NCBI GenBank assembly: GCA_910587555.1
Contig: CAJULV010000007.1
Span: 36,346 to 100,345 of the forward strand
Direction: 5' to 3'
Length of the DNA stretch: 64,000 bases
Source of the DNA: an uncultured Acetatifactor sp.
GTDB lineage: Bacteria > Bacillota > Clostridia > Lachnospirales > Lachnospiraceae
The position numbers and the translations under genes are program-made. Of this stretch, positions 24,955 to 34,539 are shown one piece after another. The number at the start of each line of letters is the position of its first letter. The stretch's first letter is position 1. Under the pieces are notes generated by a model. It was given only the letters and a program-made list of their open reading frames with translations, did no database searches and was not told the DNA's origin.

Positions 24955-26502
24955 TCACCTGTGCGGCTGCGCTCCACTCGTTAAGCCGGAACGCTTTTCA
25001 TCCTCCGCCTCATCCTTACTCAGAGCCGCTCCGTGGGCCGCGCTTTCCCCTGCTTTTTCCATGACGCTTCCCTCATCCCGCCCTGTGCCATCCTCCTTTT
25101 CTTCCGTCCTGTCCGGAATCACAAAGTGAATAGAGGTCCCCTTCCCCAGCGTACTCTCGATAACCAGCTCGCTGTCATGCAGGCGCAGAATCTCCACACA
25201 CAAAGCCAGGCCCAGCCCCGCGCCGTTTTTACTGCGGGATCGGGACTTATCCACCATATAGAAAGCCTCCGTGACCTTTTTCAGCTCCTCCCGGGGAATG
25301 CCCACCCCGTGGTCCCGGACACAGAAGGTATAGGAATCCTCCGTCCGCTTTCCCAGGACTTCCACCAAATCTCCCTCTCCGGAAGCCTTGCAGGCATTGT
25401 CCACCAGGTTCAGCAGCACGGATTTCAGCAGATTGGACTCCGCGCACACCGTCCCCGCGCCGAAGGCAATCCGAATCTTCTGTTCCGTATTTCCGGAAAA
25501 CATGCTCTTCAGATACTCGAAAAGGCTCTTTGCCGCCACCGGCTGACGCTCTATGGTATCCCGCCTGGTAACGATGATGTCAAGCAGCCGGAAAGACATG
25601 TTTTCCAGACGTTTTCCCTCTGTATAGATATAATTCGCAGATAAAAAATGTTTCTCCTCGTCCAGCTTCCTGGAACGCAGCAAATCCGCGTAACCGATAA
25701 TTGCGGTCAGCGGCGTCTTCAGTTCATGGGCAAACGCGGCAATAAAGTCCTCCCTGGCCCGAACCTCCTCCTGAAGCTCCCCTATGGTTCCCTCCAGCGC
25801 ATTCGCCATGCTGTTGAAATCCGTGGTCAGCTGTCCCAGTTCGTCATGACTGACCTGCCTTGCCCGGTAGCTGTAGTCCCCCTCCGCCATCTTCCTGGTA
25901 GCGCCAGCCAGCAGCCGGATCGGCTTGGTCAGCCATGTACAGATGAAAAACATCACCGCCGTACAGCACGCCAGCATGGCAAGCGTAATCCTCCGATACA
26001 CGGAAAATCCCTGCGCCCGCTCTTCAAATACCTCCGTCACATCCTCCAGCGTCTCCAGATACAGCATTCTGTCCAGCGCGTTGATAATGCTTCCCGTGTG
26101 AACGAAATAATGCTCTCCATGGGGAACCACCTGCCAGATCCTGGTTTCCTCCGTAATCTGCTGCAGAAGCTCCGTATCTCCGGGAAAGCCGTCGCTCATA
26201 TACAGGACTTCCCGCCCTTCATTGGACAGCCGCAGATAGCGGCCGGATTCCCTTCCGCTGCTCTCCAGCTTTTCCCCGATCTGCTCTACCGCAATATCCT
26301 GCAGCACATGATATTGGGTGGGGATATTCAGCGCCGCCGTCTCGAAGGCAAAACGCAATATGTTGCTGTCATCCAGCGCCTTGGAAACCTCCCGTTCCAG
26401 GGAGGTCCGGAATACGGAATTGACAAAAAGATAACCGCTGAGCCCGAACGCGGCCGCCATGATGATAATGGCTGCCAGCAAAATCTTATATACAAATTTC
26501 AT
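24955..26502 (-). CDS. Sensor histidine kinase
   Basis: 515 aa. Two membrane helices (about 5-27 and 172-192) flank an extracytoplasmic domain; a HAMP segment (TKPIRLLAGATRKMAEGDYS) leads to HisKA with AFAHELKTPLTAIIGY (phospho-His) and an HATPase_c domain with LVDNACKAS (N box), DHGVGIP (G1) and GAGLGLALCVEI (G2). The C-terminal 40 residues are charged and dispensable-looking. It begins 2 bp after the response-regulator stop, in one operon with it and with a secreted FG-GAP protein. Its signal is unknown; the outer domain and the neighbouring secreted proteins point to a cell-surface cue. Confidence 0.92.
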   Translation of the reverse strand: MKFVYKILLAAIIIMAAAFGLSGYLFVNSVFRTSLEREVSKALDDSNILRFAFETAALNIPTQYHVLQDIAVEQIGEKLESSGRESGRYLRLSNEGREVLYMSDGFPGDTELLQQITEETRIWQVVPHGEHYFVHTGSIINALDRMLYLETLEDVTEVFEERAQGFSVYRRITLAMLACCTAVMFFICTWLTKPIRLLAGATRKMAEGDYSYRARQVSHDELGQLTTDFNSMANALEGTIGELQEEVRAREDFIAAFAHELKTPLTAIIGYADLLRSRKLDEEKHFLSANYIYTEGKRLENMSFRLLDIIVTRRDTIERQPVAAKSLFEYLKSMFSGNTEQKIRIAFGAGTVCAESNLLKSVLLNLVDNACKASGEGDLVEVLGKRTEDSYTFCVRDHGVGIPREELKKVTEAFYMVDKSRSRSKNGAGLGLALCVEILRLHDSELVIESTLGKGTSIHFVIPDRTEEKEDGTGRDEGSVMEKAGESAAHGAALSKDEAEDEKRSGLTSGAQPHR

Positions 26503-26504
26503 CC

Positions 26505-27158
26505 TCAGATTTCCAGCCGGTAGCCTATCTTATACACTGCCACCAGGTTCTCCTCCCAGCCCATTTTCCGGCGCAGTCTCTGGACATGCAGATCCAGCGT
26601 GCGGCTGTCTGCCAGGTACTCGTCGCCCCACACTTTTTCATATAGAACTTCACGGAAAAGCGCAATATTTTTATTGCTGATAAACAGTACCAGCAGACCG
26701 TATTCCTTATTGGTCAGCACCACGGGCTTACCCGCCCTGGTCACCTTTCTCGCCTCCCTGTCCACCACTACGTCCCCGGCCGTCAGGATGCTCTCCGTCT
26801 TGTTATAGCGGCGCAGCACAACCTCCACCCGCGCCACCAGTTCCACCATTTCAAAAGGCTTCACCAGATAGTCCTCTGCCCCCAGCTTCAGGCCCTTCAC
26901 CTTGTCCTTCACCTCATGCTTTGCCGTGATGAAGATGACAGGCACCTTCAATGGCCTGATATATTCCATAATGTCAAACCCGTCCGCGCCCGGAAGCATA
27001 ATATCCAGCAAAATCAGGTCAAAGTTCTCCGCCTCGATGATATCGATGGCTTCCAGCCCGTCCTGCACCGTCTTACACTGGTATCCGGCCGTGGACAGGT
27101 GAATGTCAATCAAATCACAAATAGATTTCTCATCATCCACTATCAGTATCTTAATCAT
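26505..27158 (-). CDS. OmpR/PhoB-family response regulator
   Basis: 217 aa. Receiver domain ILIVDDEKSICDLIDIH with phospho-acceptor in LILLDIMLPGADGFDI and the conserved Lys in FITAKH/LVKPFE; C-terminal winged helix with KEYGLLVLFISNKNIALFRE and DSRTLDLHVQRLRRKMG. The start at 27158 overlaps the upstream FG-GAP gene stop as ATGA, so translation is coupled; a longer frame upstream merely runs through that gene. Confidence 0.93.
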   Translation of the reverse strand: MIKILIVDDEKSICDLIDIHLSTAGYQCKTVQDGLEAIDIIEAENFDLILLDIMLPGADGFDIMEYIRPLKVPVIFITAKHEVKDKVKGLKLGAEDYLVKPFEMVELVARVEVVLRRYNKTESILTAGDVVVDREARKVTRAGKPVVLTNKEYGLLVLFISNKNIALFREVLYEKVWGDEYLADSRTLDLHVQRLRRKMGWEENLVAVYKIGYRLEI

Positions 27159-28258
27159 TCCTCTTTCGGCCACCCCCAATATTCCCTGATAATCCCTACC
27201 AGCCCGGCCATGGTGTCTTTTTCCGTACACCGGTAACTCTCCGCGAACCCCTTATCCTCCTCGAACCCGTCCGTTCGCTGGTAGTAAATGTCACATTTTG
27301 TATCAATCAGCAATTCCCCTTCAGGACCGGAGTAACTGTACCTGGCAAGCACCACGATATCCTTCATGCCGTCCCCGTCCATATCCCGGCAGGTCATTCC
27401 CTTCAGGGCATAGAGGTTATCATAATCCTCCATGGGCTGGAAGCTCCACACGATGCTTCCCTGTTCATTCACCAGATAAATCATGAAGATATCATACTCC
27501 GCCATCCGTATGATACCCGGCACCACCCACAGCTTTCCCTGCTTCTCAAAATCCCGGGAATAATGCTGCTCTTCGATAATCCGGAAACCGTTCTCCAGCA
27601 GTTCATCCAAAGTCGTAGCCGTATACAGTATCTCCGTGGAATTGCCGTCACGCACATAGGCGGCAATGAACTCCGCGCTTTTATTCATGCTGAAACGGTT
27701 GATTTTATCGGAAATGCGCCAGTCCCGGTAGAACTGCCCGTCACGCTGGAAAAGCACATCCCCCACCTTGTAGTTCTTACCCGCGTATTCACCCGTATCG
27801 TTCTCGCAGCTGGCAATCAGAATAATGTCCGTCAGCCCGTCATGGTTCAAATCCTGGAAAGATACCGCCGCCAGCCCCTTTATCGGCTGTTCCAGCTGTT
27901 CCAGCCGCCTGTAATTCGCCTCCAGCTGATCCGTCTTGTAGAGTACCTTCCCCTCGCTGTCCGCAATCAGGACAGCCAGCCGATGATATTCCTTATGAAG
28001 GATGGATACAAAATTCACTTCCGTCTCCCCGAAGCTCTCCAACAGCACCGGAAAACACTGATCCGCAATCTTTTCATAGCCGCTGCCTTCGATATCCTCC
28101 AGAGTCTCTATTCCGGCAAAGCTTTCCCGGTAATCCTCATACTTCTGGACCAGAAGCCCGATGGCCTCATTCTGCGCCGCAGCCCTTCCGGGCGGCAGCA
28201 TCCACATACAAATACAGATACAAAGTATAAAAAACACTGGCTTACACTTTTTTCTCAC
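27155..28258 (-). CDS. Secreted FG-GAP/VCBS-like repeat protein
   Basis: 367 aa. A signal peptide (VRKKCKPVFFILCIC... ending near PPGRAAAQ) leads to an outer protein with calcium-loop-like repeats, FQDLNHDGLTDIILIA and CRDMDGDGMKDIVVLAR, typical of FG-GAP or integrin-like beta-propellers. The real start is the GTG at 28258, placed 5 nt after AAAGGAGG; the upstream ATG at 28276 would bury that site. It is first in the operon and coupled to the response regulator by an ATGA overlap, suggesting it reports an external ligand to the kinase. Confidence 0.8.
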   Translation of the reverse strand: MRKKCKPVFFILCICICMWMLPPGRAAAQNEAIGLLVQKYEDYRESFAGIETLEDIEGSGYEKIADQCFPVLLESFGETEVNFVSILHKEYHRLAVLIADSEGKVLYKTDQLEANYRRLEQLEQPIKGLAAVSFQDLNHDGLTDIILIASCENDTGEYAGKNYKVGDVLFQRDGQFYRDWRISDKINRFSMNKSAEFIAAYVRDGNSTEILYTATTLDELLENGFRIIEEQHYSRDFEKQGKLWVVPGIIRMAEYDIFMIYLVNEQGSIVWSFQPMEDYDNLYALKGMTCRDMDGDGMKDIVVLARYSYSGPEGELLIDTKCDIYYQRTDGFEEDKGFAESYRCTEKDTMAGLVGIIREYWGWPKEE

Positions 28259-28637
28259 TGGTCCCTCCTTTCTCATTCCGTTTTCGGAACCGGCCTCCTG
28301 TACCCGCAGGCCGCGAATGTATATACGGCAGGTATTTCTGCGGTCCGCTGCCTGTCCTGTACATCCGGCGGCTGCGTGCTGTCGGAATGTCTGAAAGTAT
28401 TCCATTGTCATAAAAAAGTTAACTGTCTTTCATATATGTACTATCATTATAATCCAATATTGCATCATTTTTGCTACAAAATGCCCGCTTATAAAACACA
28501 GACAGCAGCCCTGCTCCATAACTGAAATTATAAACCATGAAAAACCATATTGACAATAAAAATTGTATACAAATTTGCAGAAATCCTCCTGTTTTGGGTC
28601 CGTACAGGGAGAATCCCGGCCAAAGCGGCTCCTCCCA
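28259..28637. other. Divergent intergenic region
   Basis: This 440-bp gap separates the two-component operon from the MATE gene. It contains a TATAAT-like box on the minus strand (about 28450-28455) without a convincing -35 hexamer and AT-rich sequence. A TTGACA at about 28550 on the plus strand lacks a spaced -10. No gene is seen. Confidence 0.4.
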
Positions 28638-28666
28638 TTGATTAACCTGCTCCGTAATGATATACT
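28638..28666 (+). promoter_or_regulatory. Promoter of the MATE exporter gene
   Basis: TTGATT (28638-28643), 17-nt spacer, TATACT (28661-28666), about 34 bp before the start codon. Confidence 0.6.
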
Positions 28667-28699
28667 GAGACGGTAAAATGAATCGGAACAGGAGGCTTT

Positions 28700-30052
28700 A
28701 TGCAAATGAAAAAGGTCCGGATGAAAAAAGATTTGACACAGGGAAGCGTGACCGGCAACATGCTGCTGTTCGCCGCCCCCATGATACTGGGAAACCTTCT
28801 GCAGCAGTTTTACAATATCGCCGACACCCTGATCGTGGGCCAGTTTCTGGGTTCGGGCGCCCTGGCGGCGGTGGGAAGCGCCTACACCCTGATGACCTTC
28901 CTGACCTCCATCCTCATCGGCATGTGCATGGGCAGCGGCGCGCTTTTTTCCTATTATTTCGGGAAAAAGGAAGAACAGAAGATGAAGGACAGCATGCGGT
29001 TGTCCTTTCTGCTCACAGGGGGCGTAACGCTCCTGCTGAACCTGCTGGTCATGGCGCTGCGCCGTCCCATCCTGCGGATTCTGCAGGTTCCGGAGGAGCT
29101 GACGGAAATGATGCACACTTACATATGGATTATTTTCCTGGGGATTTTCTTCGTTTTTCTATACAATTACTTTGCCTATCTGCTGCGGGCGGTGGGCAAT
29201 TCCGTGGTGCCGCTGTACTTCCTGGGAAGCACCGCACTGCTGAACGTGGTGCTTGACCTGGTTTTCGTGACCTTGTGCAGTTGGGGCATTGCCGGAGCCG
29301 CGGCCGCCACCGTGATTGCCCAGGCTGTATCCGGGCTGGGGCTGATGGCGTATACCTGGATCCGGGAACCGCAGCTTCGCTTTGACCTGCGCCCCTTTAC
29401 CCCGGAGAAGGGCGCTGCCGCGGAAATTCTCCGCTTTTCCTTCTCCTCCTCCGTCCAGCAGTCGGTGATGAATTTCGGCATCCTGATGATACAGGGCCTG
29501 GTAAACAGCTTCGGCGCGGAGGTGATGGCGGCTTTCGCGGCAGCCGTTAAGATTGATTCCTTCGCCTATATGCCCGCCCAGGAATTCGGCAACGCCTTCT
29601 CCCTCTTCATCTCCCAGAACCATGGGGCAGGGGAGAAAGGCCGCGTGCGGGAAGGCATGCGGAGTGCCGTGAAGATATCTATGCTTTTTTGTATCTTTAT
29701 ATCCTTGCTGGTATTTCTCTTCGCGCCGTACCTGATGCTGCTCTTCATCAGCCCGGAGGAAACCGGCATCATCGCCATCGGTTCCGGATATCTGCGGGTG
29801 GAGGGCGCGTTTTACTGCGGAATCGGTATCCTGTTCCTGCTTTACGGGTATTACAGGGGCATCAACAGGCCCGAAATGTCCCTGGTACTCACCGTCATCT
29901 CCCTGGGTACCAGGGTGCTTCTAGCCTATATACTGGCGCCCCTTCCTCAGATCGGCGTGCCGGGCATCTGGAGCGCCATCCCCATCGGGTGGATTCTGGC
30001 GGATGTGACGGGAATTTTGTACCTGCGGAGGCTGGAAGGGAGTTCAATGTAA
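28700..30052 (+). CDS. MATE-family efflux transporter
   Basis: 450 aa with twelve hydrophobic helices in two homologous halves. N-terminal features DLTQGSVTGNMLLFAAPMIL and LLQQFYNIADTLIVGQFLG, and the mid-protein SFGAEVMAAFAAAVKIDSFAYMPAQEFG are typical of MATE exporters of the DinF/NorM type that use Na+ or H+ gradients to expel drugs or metabolites. ATG 5 nt after AGGAGG. Single-gene unit with its own promoter and terminator. Confidence 0.92.
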   Translation: MQMKKVRMKKDLTQGSVTGNMLLFAAPMILGNLLQQFYNIADTLIVGQFLGSGALAAVGSAYTLMTFLTSILIGMCMGSGALFSYYFGKKEEQKMKDSMRLSFLLTGGVTLLLNLLVMALRRPILRILQVPEELTEMMHTYIWIIFLGIFFVFLYNYFAYLLRAVGNSVVPLYFLGSTALLNVVLDLVFVTLCSWGIAGAAAATVIAQAVSGLGLMAYTWIREPQLRFDLRPFTPEKGAAAEILRFSFSSSVQQSVMNFGILMIQGLVNSFGAEVMAAFAAAVKIDSFAYMPAQEFGNAFSLFISQNHGAGEKGRVREGMRSAVKISMLFCIFISLLVFLFAPYLMLLFISPEETGIIAIGSGYLRVEGAFYCGIGILFLLYGYYRGINRPEMSLVLTVISLGTRVLLAYILAPLPQIGVPGIWSAIPIGWILADVTGILYLRRLEGSSM

Positions 30053-30133
30053 GCAGTTCTGCCCTCATCGCGTTTGAGAAGCTGCCTGCACTGGATGACC
30101 TGATCTGTGACGGAAAATATCTTTTACTGAAAT

Positions 30134-30165
30134 AAAAAGGACAGCCATGGGGTGACTGTCCTTTT
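30134..30165 (+). terminator. Terminator after the MATE gene, possibly bidirectional
   Basis: AAAAGGACAG pairs perfectly with CTGTCCTTTT around an 11-nt loop; T and A runs on both sides suit termination in either direction. The 30166-30344 remainder before ftsH is AT-rich with no gene. Confidence 0.8.
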
Positions 30166-30344
30166 CAGAGAAGGTATTTCTTATGGGGTATAGCAAAAAA
30201 CTATATAATGTATTGGGGGTTACGAGTATTATAATACCATTTAAACCCCAATCTGCCAATTCTCAAAAACAACAAAATTAACAAAAAATCATCCCATTTT
30301 TTGTACACTATGCATATATTATGTCTGCATAAAGTGCCCCAGGC

Positions 30345-32204
30345 CTATTGCAGCAGTTCATCAAGCCTGCTGACTCCCTCGTTCTGCACCAGCCCATCCG
30401 CCGCAAAAAGCGCCTCGAACTCTTCCCTTCCGATCTTCTCCTTCTGCAGCAACAGCTCTGCGCAGGAATGCAGCACCTTTTCCTTCTCCAGGATGATGGC
30501 CTTCGCCCTGGCATAACAATCGTCCACAATGGCCTTGACTTCCTTATCGATCTCGCCCGCTATGGCTTCGCTGTGCCCTTTTGTATGGGCAAGGTCTCTT
30601 CCGATAAACACTTCGTCATCGTCATCATCATAACAGATCACACCGATATTTTCCGACATGCCGAAGCGCGTTACCATCCGGCGGGCCACCTTGGTAGCCT
30701 TCTTGATGTCGCTGGAAGCGCCCGTGGTGATATCCTTGAAGATGATTTCCTCCGCAATCCTTCCGCCCAGGGAAACCATAATATGCTGCAGCATCTGCCC
30801 CCGGGTCATAAACATTTCGTCCTTCTCCGGCAGAGGCATGGTATAGCCCGCGGCACCCGCACCCGTGGGAATAATGGAGACAGTATAGACCGGGCCAACG
30901 TCCGGCAGCACATGGAATAAGATTGCATGCCCCGCCTCATGATATGCCGTAATCTTCTTCTCCTTGTCGGAAATGACGCGGCTCTTCTTCTCCGCGCCGA
31001 TGCCTACCTTGACGAAAGCCTTCCTGATGTCCTCCTGCACCAAAAAATTTTTGCCCTGCTTTGCGGCATTGATGGCGGCCTCGTTCATCAGGTTCTCCAG
31101 ATCCGCTCCCGTAAAACCCGCGGTGGTCTGTGCCACCTGCTTCAAATCCACGTCCTCCGCCAGAGGCTTGTTCTGGGAATGCACCTTCAGGATATCCTCC
31201 CTGCCGCTGACGTCCGGCGTACCCACCGCCACTTTCCTGTCAAAGCGCCCGGGACGCAGGATTGCCGGATCCAGGATATCCACCCTGTTGGTAGCCGCCA
31301 TGACGATGATGCCTTCATTGACACCGAAACCGTCCATCTCCACCAGCAGCTGGTTCAGCGTCTGCTCACGCTCGTCATGGCCGCCGCCCATACCGGTACC
31401 GCGGCGTCTCGCCACAGCGTCTATTTCGTCTATAAATACGATACAAGGTGAATTTTTCTTCGCTTCTTCGAACAGATCACGGACGCGGGAAGCGCCCACG
31501 CCCACGAACATCTCCACAAAGTCCGAACCGGAAATGCTGAAGAAAGGAACCCCTGCTTCCCCTGCCACCGCCTTTGCCAGCAGCGTTTTACCGGTTCCGG
31601 GAGGTCCCTCAAGCAAGACGCCCTTGGGAATCCTCGCCCCCACCTTCGTATATTTACCGGGTTCCCTTAAGAAATCGACGATTTCTTCCAGTTCTTCCTT
31701 TTCTTCCTTCAGGCCCGCCACCTGCCGAAACGTAATGTTCTTGTCGCCGATGGACAGCCTGGCACGGCTCTTGCCGAAGTTCATCATCTTGGTATTGCCG
31801 CCCCCGGCATTCTGGGCATTGACCATCATAAACAGGAACACGCCTACAGCCAATACAATGAGCATGGGAACCAGCGTGGTCAGAACCCAGCCTTCCCTGG
31901 GCACATCCCGCACCGGCGGGTCAAACCCGTAAGAGCGCACCAGTTCTTCCGCCTCCCCGATATCCGTCACGTAAAGCTTCATATCGGCGCCGCCCACCAG
32001 CTCCACTCTCACATATCCGGTGGGAACCTCGCTGTTGGGATTGATGGTAACCTCCAGAACCCTTCCGGACTCCATATCGCTGACGAACTGCTCACGGGTA
32101 TACTCGTCATCCGCTCCGTTGAGGGTCGTAAGCACCGCCACGCCCATCAGAAGCAGGAGGATAAAAAGAAAATATGAATTGAAACCTCTACTGTTTTGCC
32201 TCAA
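30345..32204 (-). CDS. ftsH: ATP-dependent zinc metalloprotease FtsH
   Basis: 619 aa membrane protease for quality control of membrane proteins. N-terminal helix, outer domain, second helix (about 108-127), AAA module with Walker A GPPGTGKTLLAKAVAGEAG, pore SGSDFVEMFVGVGASRVRDL, Walker B CIVFIDEIDAV and SRH TNRVDILDPAILRPGRFDRK, then an M41 zinc protease with HEAGH at residues 422-426. Starts at TTG, 8 nt after AGGAGG. Follows hpt, as in Bacillus, but with a 153-bp gap. Confidence 0.97.
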   Translation of the reverse strand: MRQNSRGFNSYFLFILLLLMGVAVLTTLNGADDEYTREQFVSDMESGRVLEVTINPNSEVPTGYVRVELVGGADMKLYVTDIGEAEELVRSYGFDPPVRDVPREGWVLTTLVPMLIVLAVGVFLFMMVNAQNAGGGNTKMMNFGKSRARLSIGDKNITFRQVAGLKEEKEELEEIVDFLREPGKYTKVGARIPKGVLLEGPPGTGKTLLAKAVAGEAGVPFFSISGSDFVEMFVGVGASRVRDLFEEAKKNSPCIVFIDEIDAVARRRGTGMGGGHDEREQTLNQLLVEMDGFGVNEGIIVMAATNRVDILDPAILRPGRFDRKVAVGTPDVSGREDILKVHSQNKPLAEDVDLKQVAQTTAGFTGADLENLMNEAAINAAKQGKNFLVQEDIRKAFVKVGIGAEKKSRVISDKEKKITAYHEAGHAILFHVLPDVGPVYTVSIIPTGAGAAGYTMPLPEKDEMFMTRGQMLQHIMVSLGGRIAEEIIFKDITTGASSDIKKATKVARRMVTRFGMSENIGVICYDDDDDEVFIGRDLAHTKGHSEAIAGEIDKEVKAIVDDCYARAKAIILEKEKVLHSCAELLLQKEKIGREEFEALFAADGLVQNEGVSRLDELLQ

Positions 32205-32357
32205 CTTGCAAGCCTCCTATTTATTCTATGTACCTGTCTCCTTCTGCCGCCGGTTCCAGGTACCCATGCCTTATCCTGCGGCTTTCTCCCTCACCGGATT
32301 GTTACGTTTCCGGATCCCCGCAGAATGCGCCGCCATTGCGCACCCGGGCTGCCGCCT

Positions 32358-32885
32358 TCAGTCCTCAAGCTCCACCACGCCGATGTAGGGCAGGTTGCGG
32401 TATCTCTGGTCGTAATCCAGGCCGTAGCCCACCACGAATTCATCGGGAATCTGAAAGCCCGTATAATCCACGTCCACATCCACAACCCGCCGCTCCGGCT
32501 TGTCAAGCAGCGTACACAGACGCAGGGATTCAGGCCCTCTCGCCCAGAGCATCTCCATCAGATAGCTCAATGTCCTGCCGCTGTCCACGATATCTTCCAC
32601 CACTATCACATTCTTATCCCTGATGGGTTCATCCAGGTCCTTCACGATTTTAACCACACCGCCGGACACGGTGCCGCTTCCGTAGCTGGACACCGCCATA
32701 AAATCCAGCGACACCGGCACGGTAATTCTCTTCGCAAGCTCGCACATAAAAAAGCTTCCGCCCTTCAGCACGCAGATCAGATGTACTTCTTTTCCCGCGT
32801 AATCCTTACTGATCTGTTCCCCGATCAACTGAATTTTCGCGTCCACTTCCGCTTCCGTCAAAAGTACCTTAATGCTCTCCGCCAT
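32358..32885 (-). CDS. hpt: Hypoxanthine phosphoribosyltransferase
   Basis: 175 aa; salvages hypoxanthine and guanine with PRPP to IMP and GMP. The PRPP loop VIVVEDIVDSGRTLSYL and the substrate-binding LLDKPERR are clear, as is VLKGGSFFMCELAKRI. GGAGGAGAAAG precedes the ATG. Overlaps the tilS end by 17 bp, the conserved Firmicute order tilS-hpt-ftsH. Confidence 0.96.
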   Translation of the reverse strand: MAESIKVLLTEAEVDAKIQLIGEQISKDYAGKEVHLICVLKGGSFFMCELAKRITVPVSLDFMAVSSYGSGTVSGGVVKIVKDLDEPIRDKNVIVVEDIVDSGRTLSYLMEMLWARGPESLRLCTLLDKPERRVVDVDVDYTGFQIPDEFVVGYGLDYDQRYRNLPYIGVVELED

Positions 32886-34458
32886 CTTTCTCCTCCGTTT
32901 CTTTCATCCCGGCAGATTTCCGCTCCGAAACCCTCACCTGCAGTACGCGTTCCGTATCCCCGTCCACCTTGAAAGCCTCGCTGATACGCCAGCCTGTAAG
33001 CCACAGCACATGGCTGCCCGCGGCCACCAGAGGTATCCGGTCCCGGATCTGCCTCGGAATCTTTTCCGTGATCATATAATCCTTCACGGTTTTCCGTATC
33101 TTATTCCCCGCTTTATCCGTTATCGTGAAATAGTCTCCCTGACATCGGGAGCGAATCACCACACATTCCTTTATTTTATCATAATCAAACCATTTCGTAT
33201 ACTGTTTTATGGGAACTTCCTGACCTTTTTTTAGGAAAAATCCCATACATTCTATTTTTCCCCAGTCTCCCAAATCATAAACAGCGGGCGTCCGAAATAT
33301 TTCTTCTCCCAGGCTGACGGTTATCGGCCGTTCACACCGGCCAGCCTCTGCCGCATCAGGGGGCTTCCCCCGGGCCGAGCCGCTTTCCGGCGCCTGGCCT
33401 TCCCCTGCCCGTTCCAGGAACACGCTGTCATACTGCCGCCGTGCGCCGATTCCGAAAGGCAGGCAGATGCGCCTGTTGCCCTCTCTCTCAAACAGCTCCA
33501 GCGTGTCCGACACATGCACCGCCCCAATGTCTTTCCCGGTGGGTGACAGGCCGTTTAACAGCTTCAGGAGCATGCGCTTCTGCAGTATCGTATGGTTCCG
33601 GCGAAAGAGGGCGACGTCTATCCTGACAGTGCTGCCCTCGGTTAAAGCGGGCACGCCCTCCGGTAAGGCAGGCACAGACTCCGCGCATTTCTTCAGCGCC
33701 TCCCCCGTCTGCATCTCCAGGTAATCCTCCGTCTCCCGCAGCAGCTCCGCCGTCCGCCCCATATGTCCCACCGCGCCGGCTGTCACCGCTTCCTCCGCAT
33801 AGGGCAGAATATGGTGCCGGATGCGGTTGCGCCTGTAATCATCCCCCTGGTTTGTGAGGTCCAGGCACCACCCGGCGGAAACGCTCCGCAGATATGCTTC
33901 CACTTCCTGCCGTTCAAGGCACAGGATGGGGCGTATGATATCCCCTCTCACCGGCGCGATGCCGCCCAGCCCCCTAAGCCCGCTTCCCCGGAACAAGTGA
34001 AACAGCATGGTTTCCGCATTGTCATTACTGTTGTGGGCAACGGCAATCCTTGCGCCGCCAAGACGCTCCGCCGTCCTGAAAAAAGCGTCATACCGTACTC
34101 TCCGCCCCGCGTCCTCTTCCGAGTACCCATGGCGCAACGCGAATTCCCTTACGTTTCTCTCCTCCAGGAAAAAGGGCACCCCCTTCTCCCGGCACAGTTC
34201 TTCCACAAAGCGGGCATCCTCCCCGGCCTCCCGGCGTATGCCATGGTTGACATGCACCGCCGCCAGGGACAGCGGAACTCTCTTCGCATATTCCGAAAGC
34301 AACAGAAAAAGGCAGACCGAGTCCGCCCCTCCTGATACGCCCACCACGACCCTGTCATGGGCTTTGAGCATACGATGCTCTTCCATGTACGTAAATACCT
34401 TTTTTTCTATTACATTCCCGTCATTGGCTGTCCGGCCTTTTTTTCCGCTTTTATCCAT
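32869..34458 (-). CDS. tilS: tRNA(Ile)-lysidine synthetase
   Basis: 529 aa; modifies C34 of tRNA-Ile(CAU) with lysine using ATP. PP-loop VVVGVSGGADSVCLFLLL, LAAVHVNHGIRREAGED and VAHNSNDNAETMLF are clear; a C-terminal TilS domain with CVVIRSRCQGDY follows. It is longer than the Bacillus enzyme because of Gly/Glu-rich linker segments (about 270-290 and 370-395). The start ATG has only a weak AAGGG site. Essential in most bacteria. Confidence 0.93.
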   Translation of the reverse strand: MDKSGKKGRTANDGNVIEKKVFTYMEEHRMLKAHDRVVVGVSGGADSVCLFLLLSEYAKRVPLSLAAVHVNHGIRREAGEDARFVEELCREKGVPFFLEERNVREFALRHGYSEEDAGRRVRYDAFFRTAERLGGARIAVAHNSNDNAETMLFHLFRGSGLRGLGGIAPVRGDIIRPILCLERQEVEAYLRSVSAGWCLDLTNQGDDYRRNRIRHHILPYAEEAVTAGAVGHMGRTAELLRETEDYLEMQTGEALKKCAESVPALPEGVPALTEGSTVRIDVALFRRNHTILQKRMLLKLLNGLSPTGKDIGAVHVSDTLELFEREGNRRICLPFGIGARRQYDSVFLERAGEGQAPESGSARGKPPDAAEAGRCERPITVSLGEEIFRTPAVYDLGDWGKIECMGFFLKKGQEVPIKQYTKWFDYDKIKECVVIRSRCQGDYFTITDKAGNKIRKTVKDYMITEKIPRQIRDRIPLVAAGSHVLWLTGWRISEAFKVDGDTERVLQVRVSERKSAGMKETEEKDGGEH

Positions 34459-34539
34459 GCCCTTATGTTATCTCAAAACGCGTTAAAAGTCAACCGCAGG
34501 AAATTAGCGGTCCCTAACCGAAACCCTCCGGGCAGCCCT

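Noticed and set aside
28550..28575. TTGACA on the plus strand before the MATE gene
   Set aside because: No -10 at proper spacing; the TTGATT-17-TATACT promoter nearer the gene fits better.
30053..30133. Remnant coding tail after the MATE gene
   Set aside because: An alternative frame ends in a plausible-looking peptide, but it is too short and unsupported to call a pseudogene.
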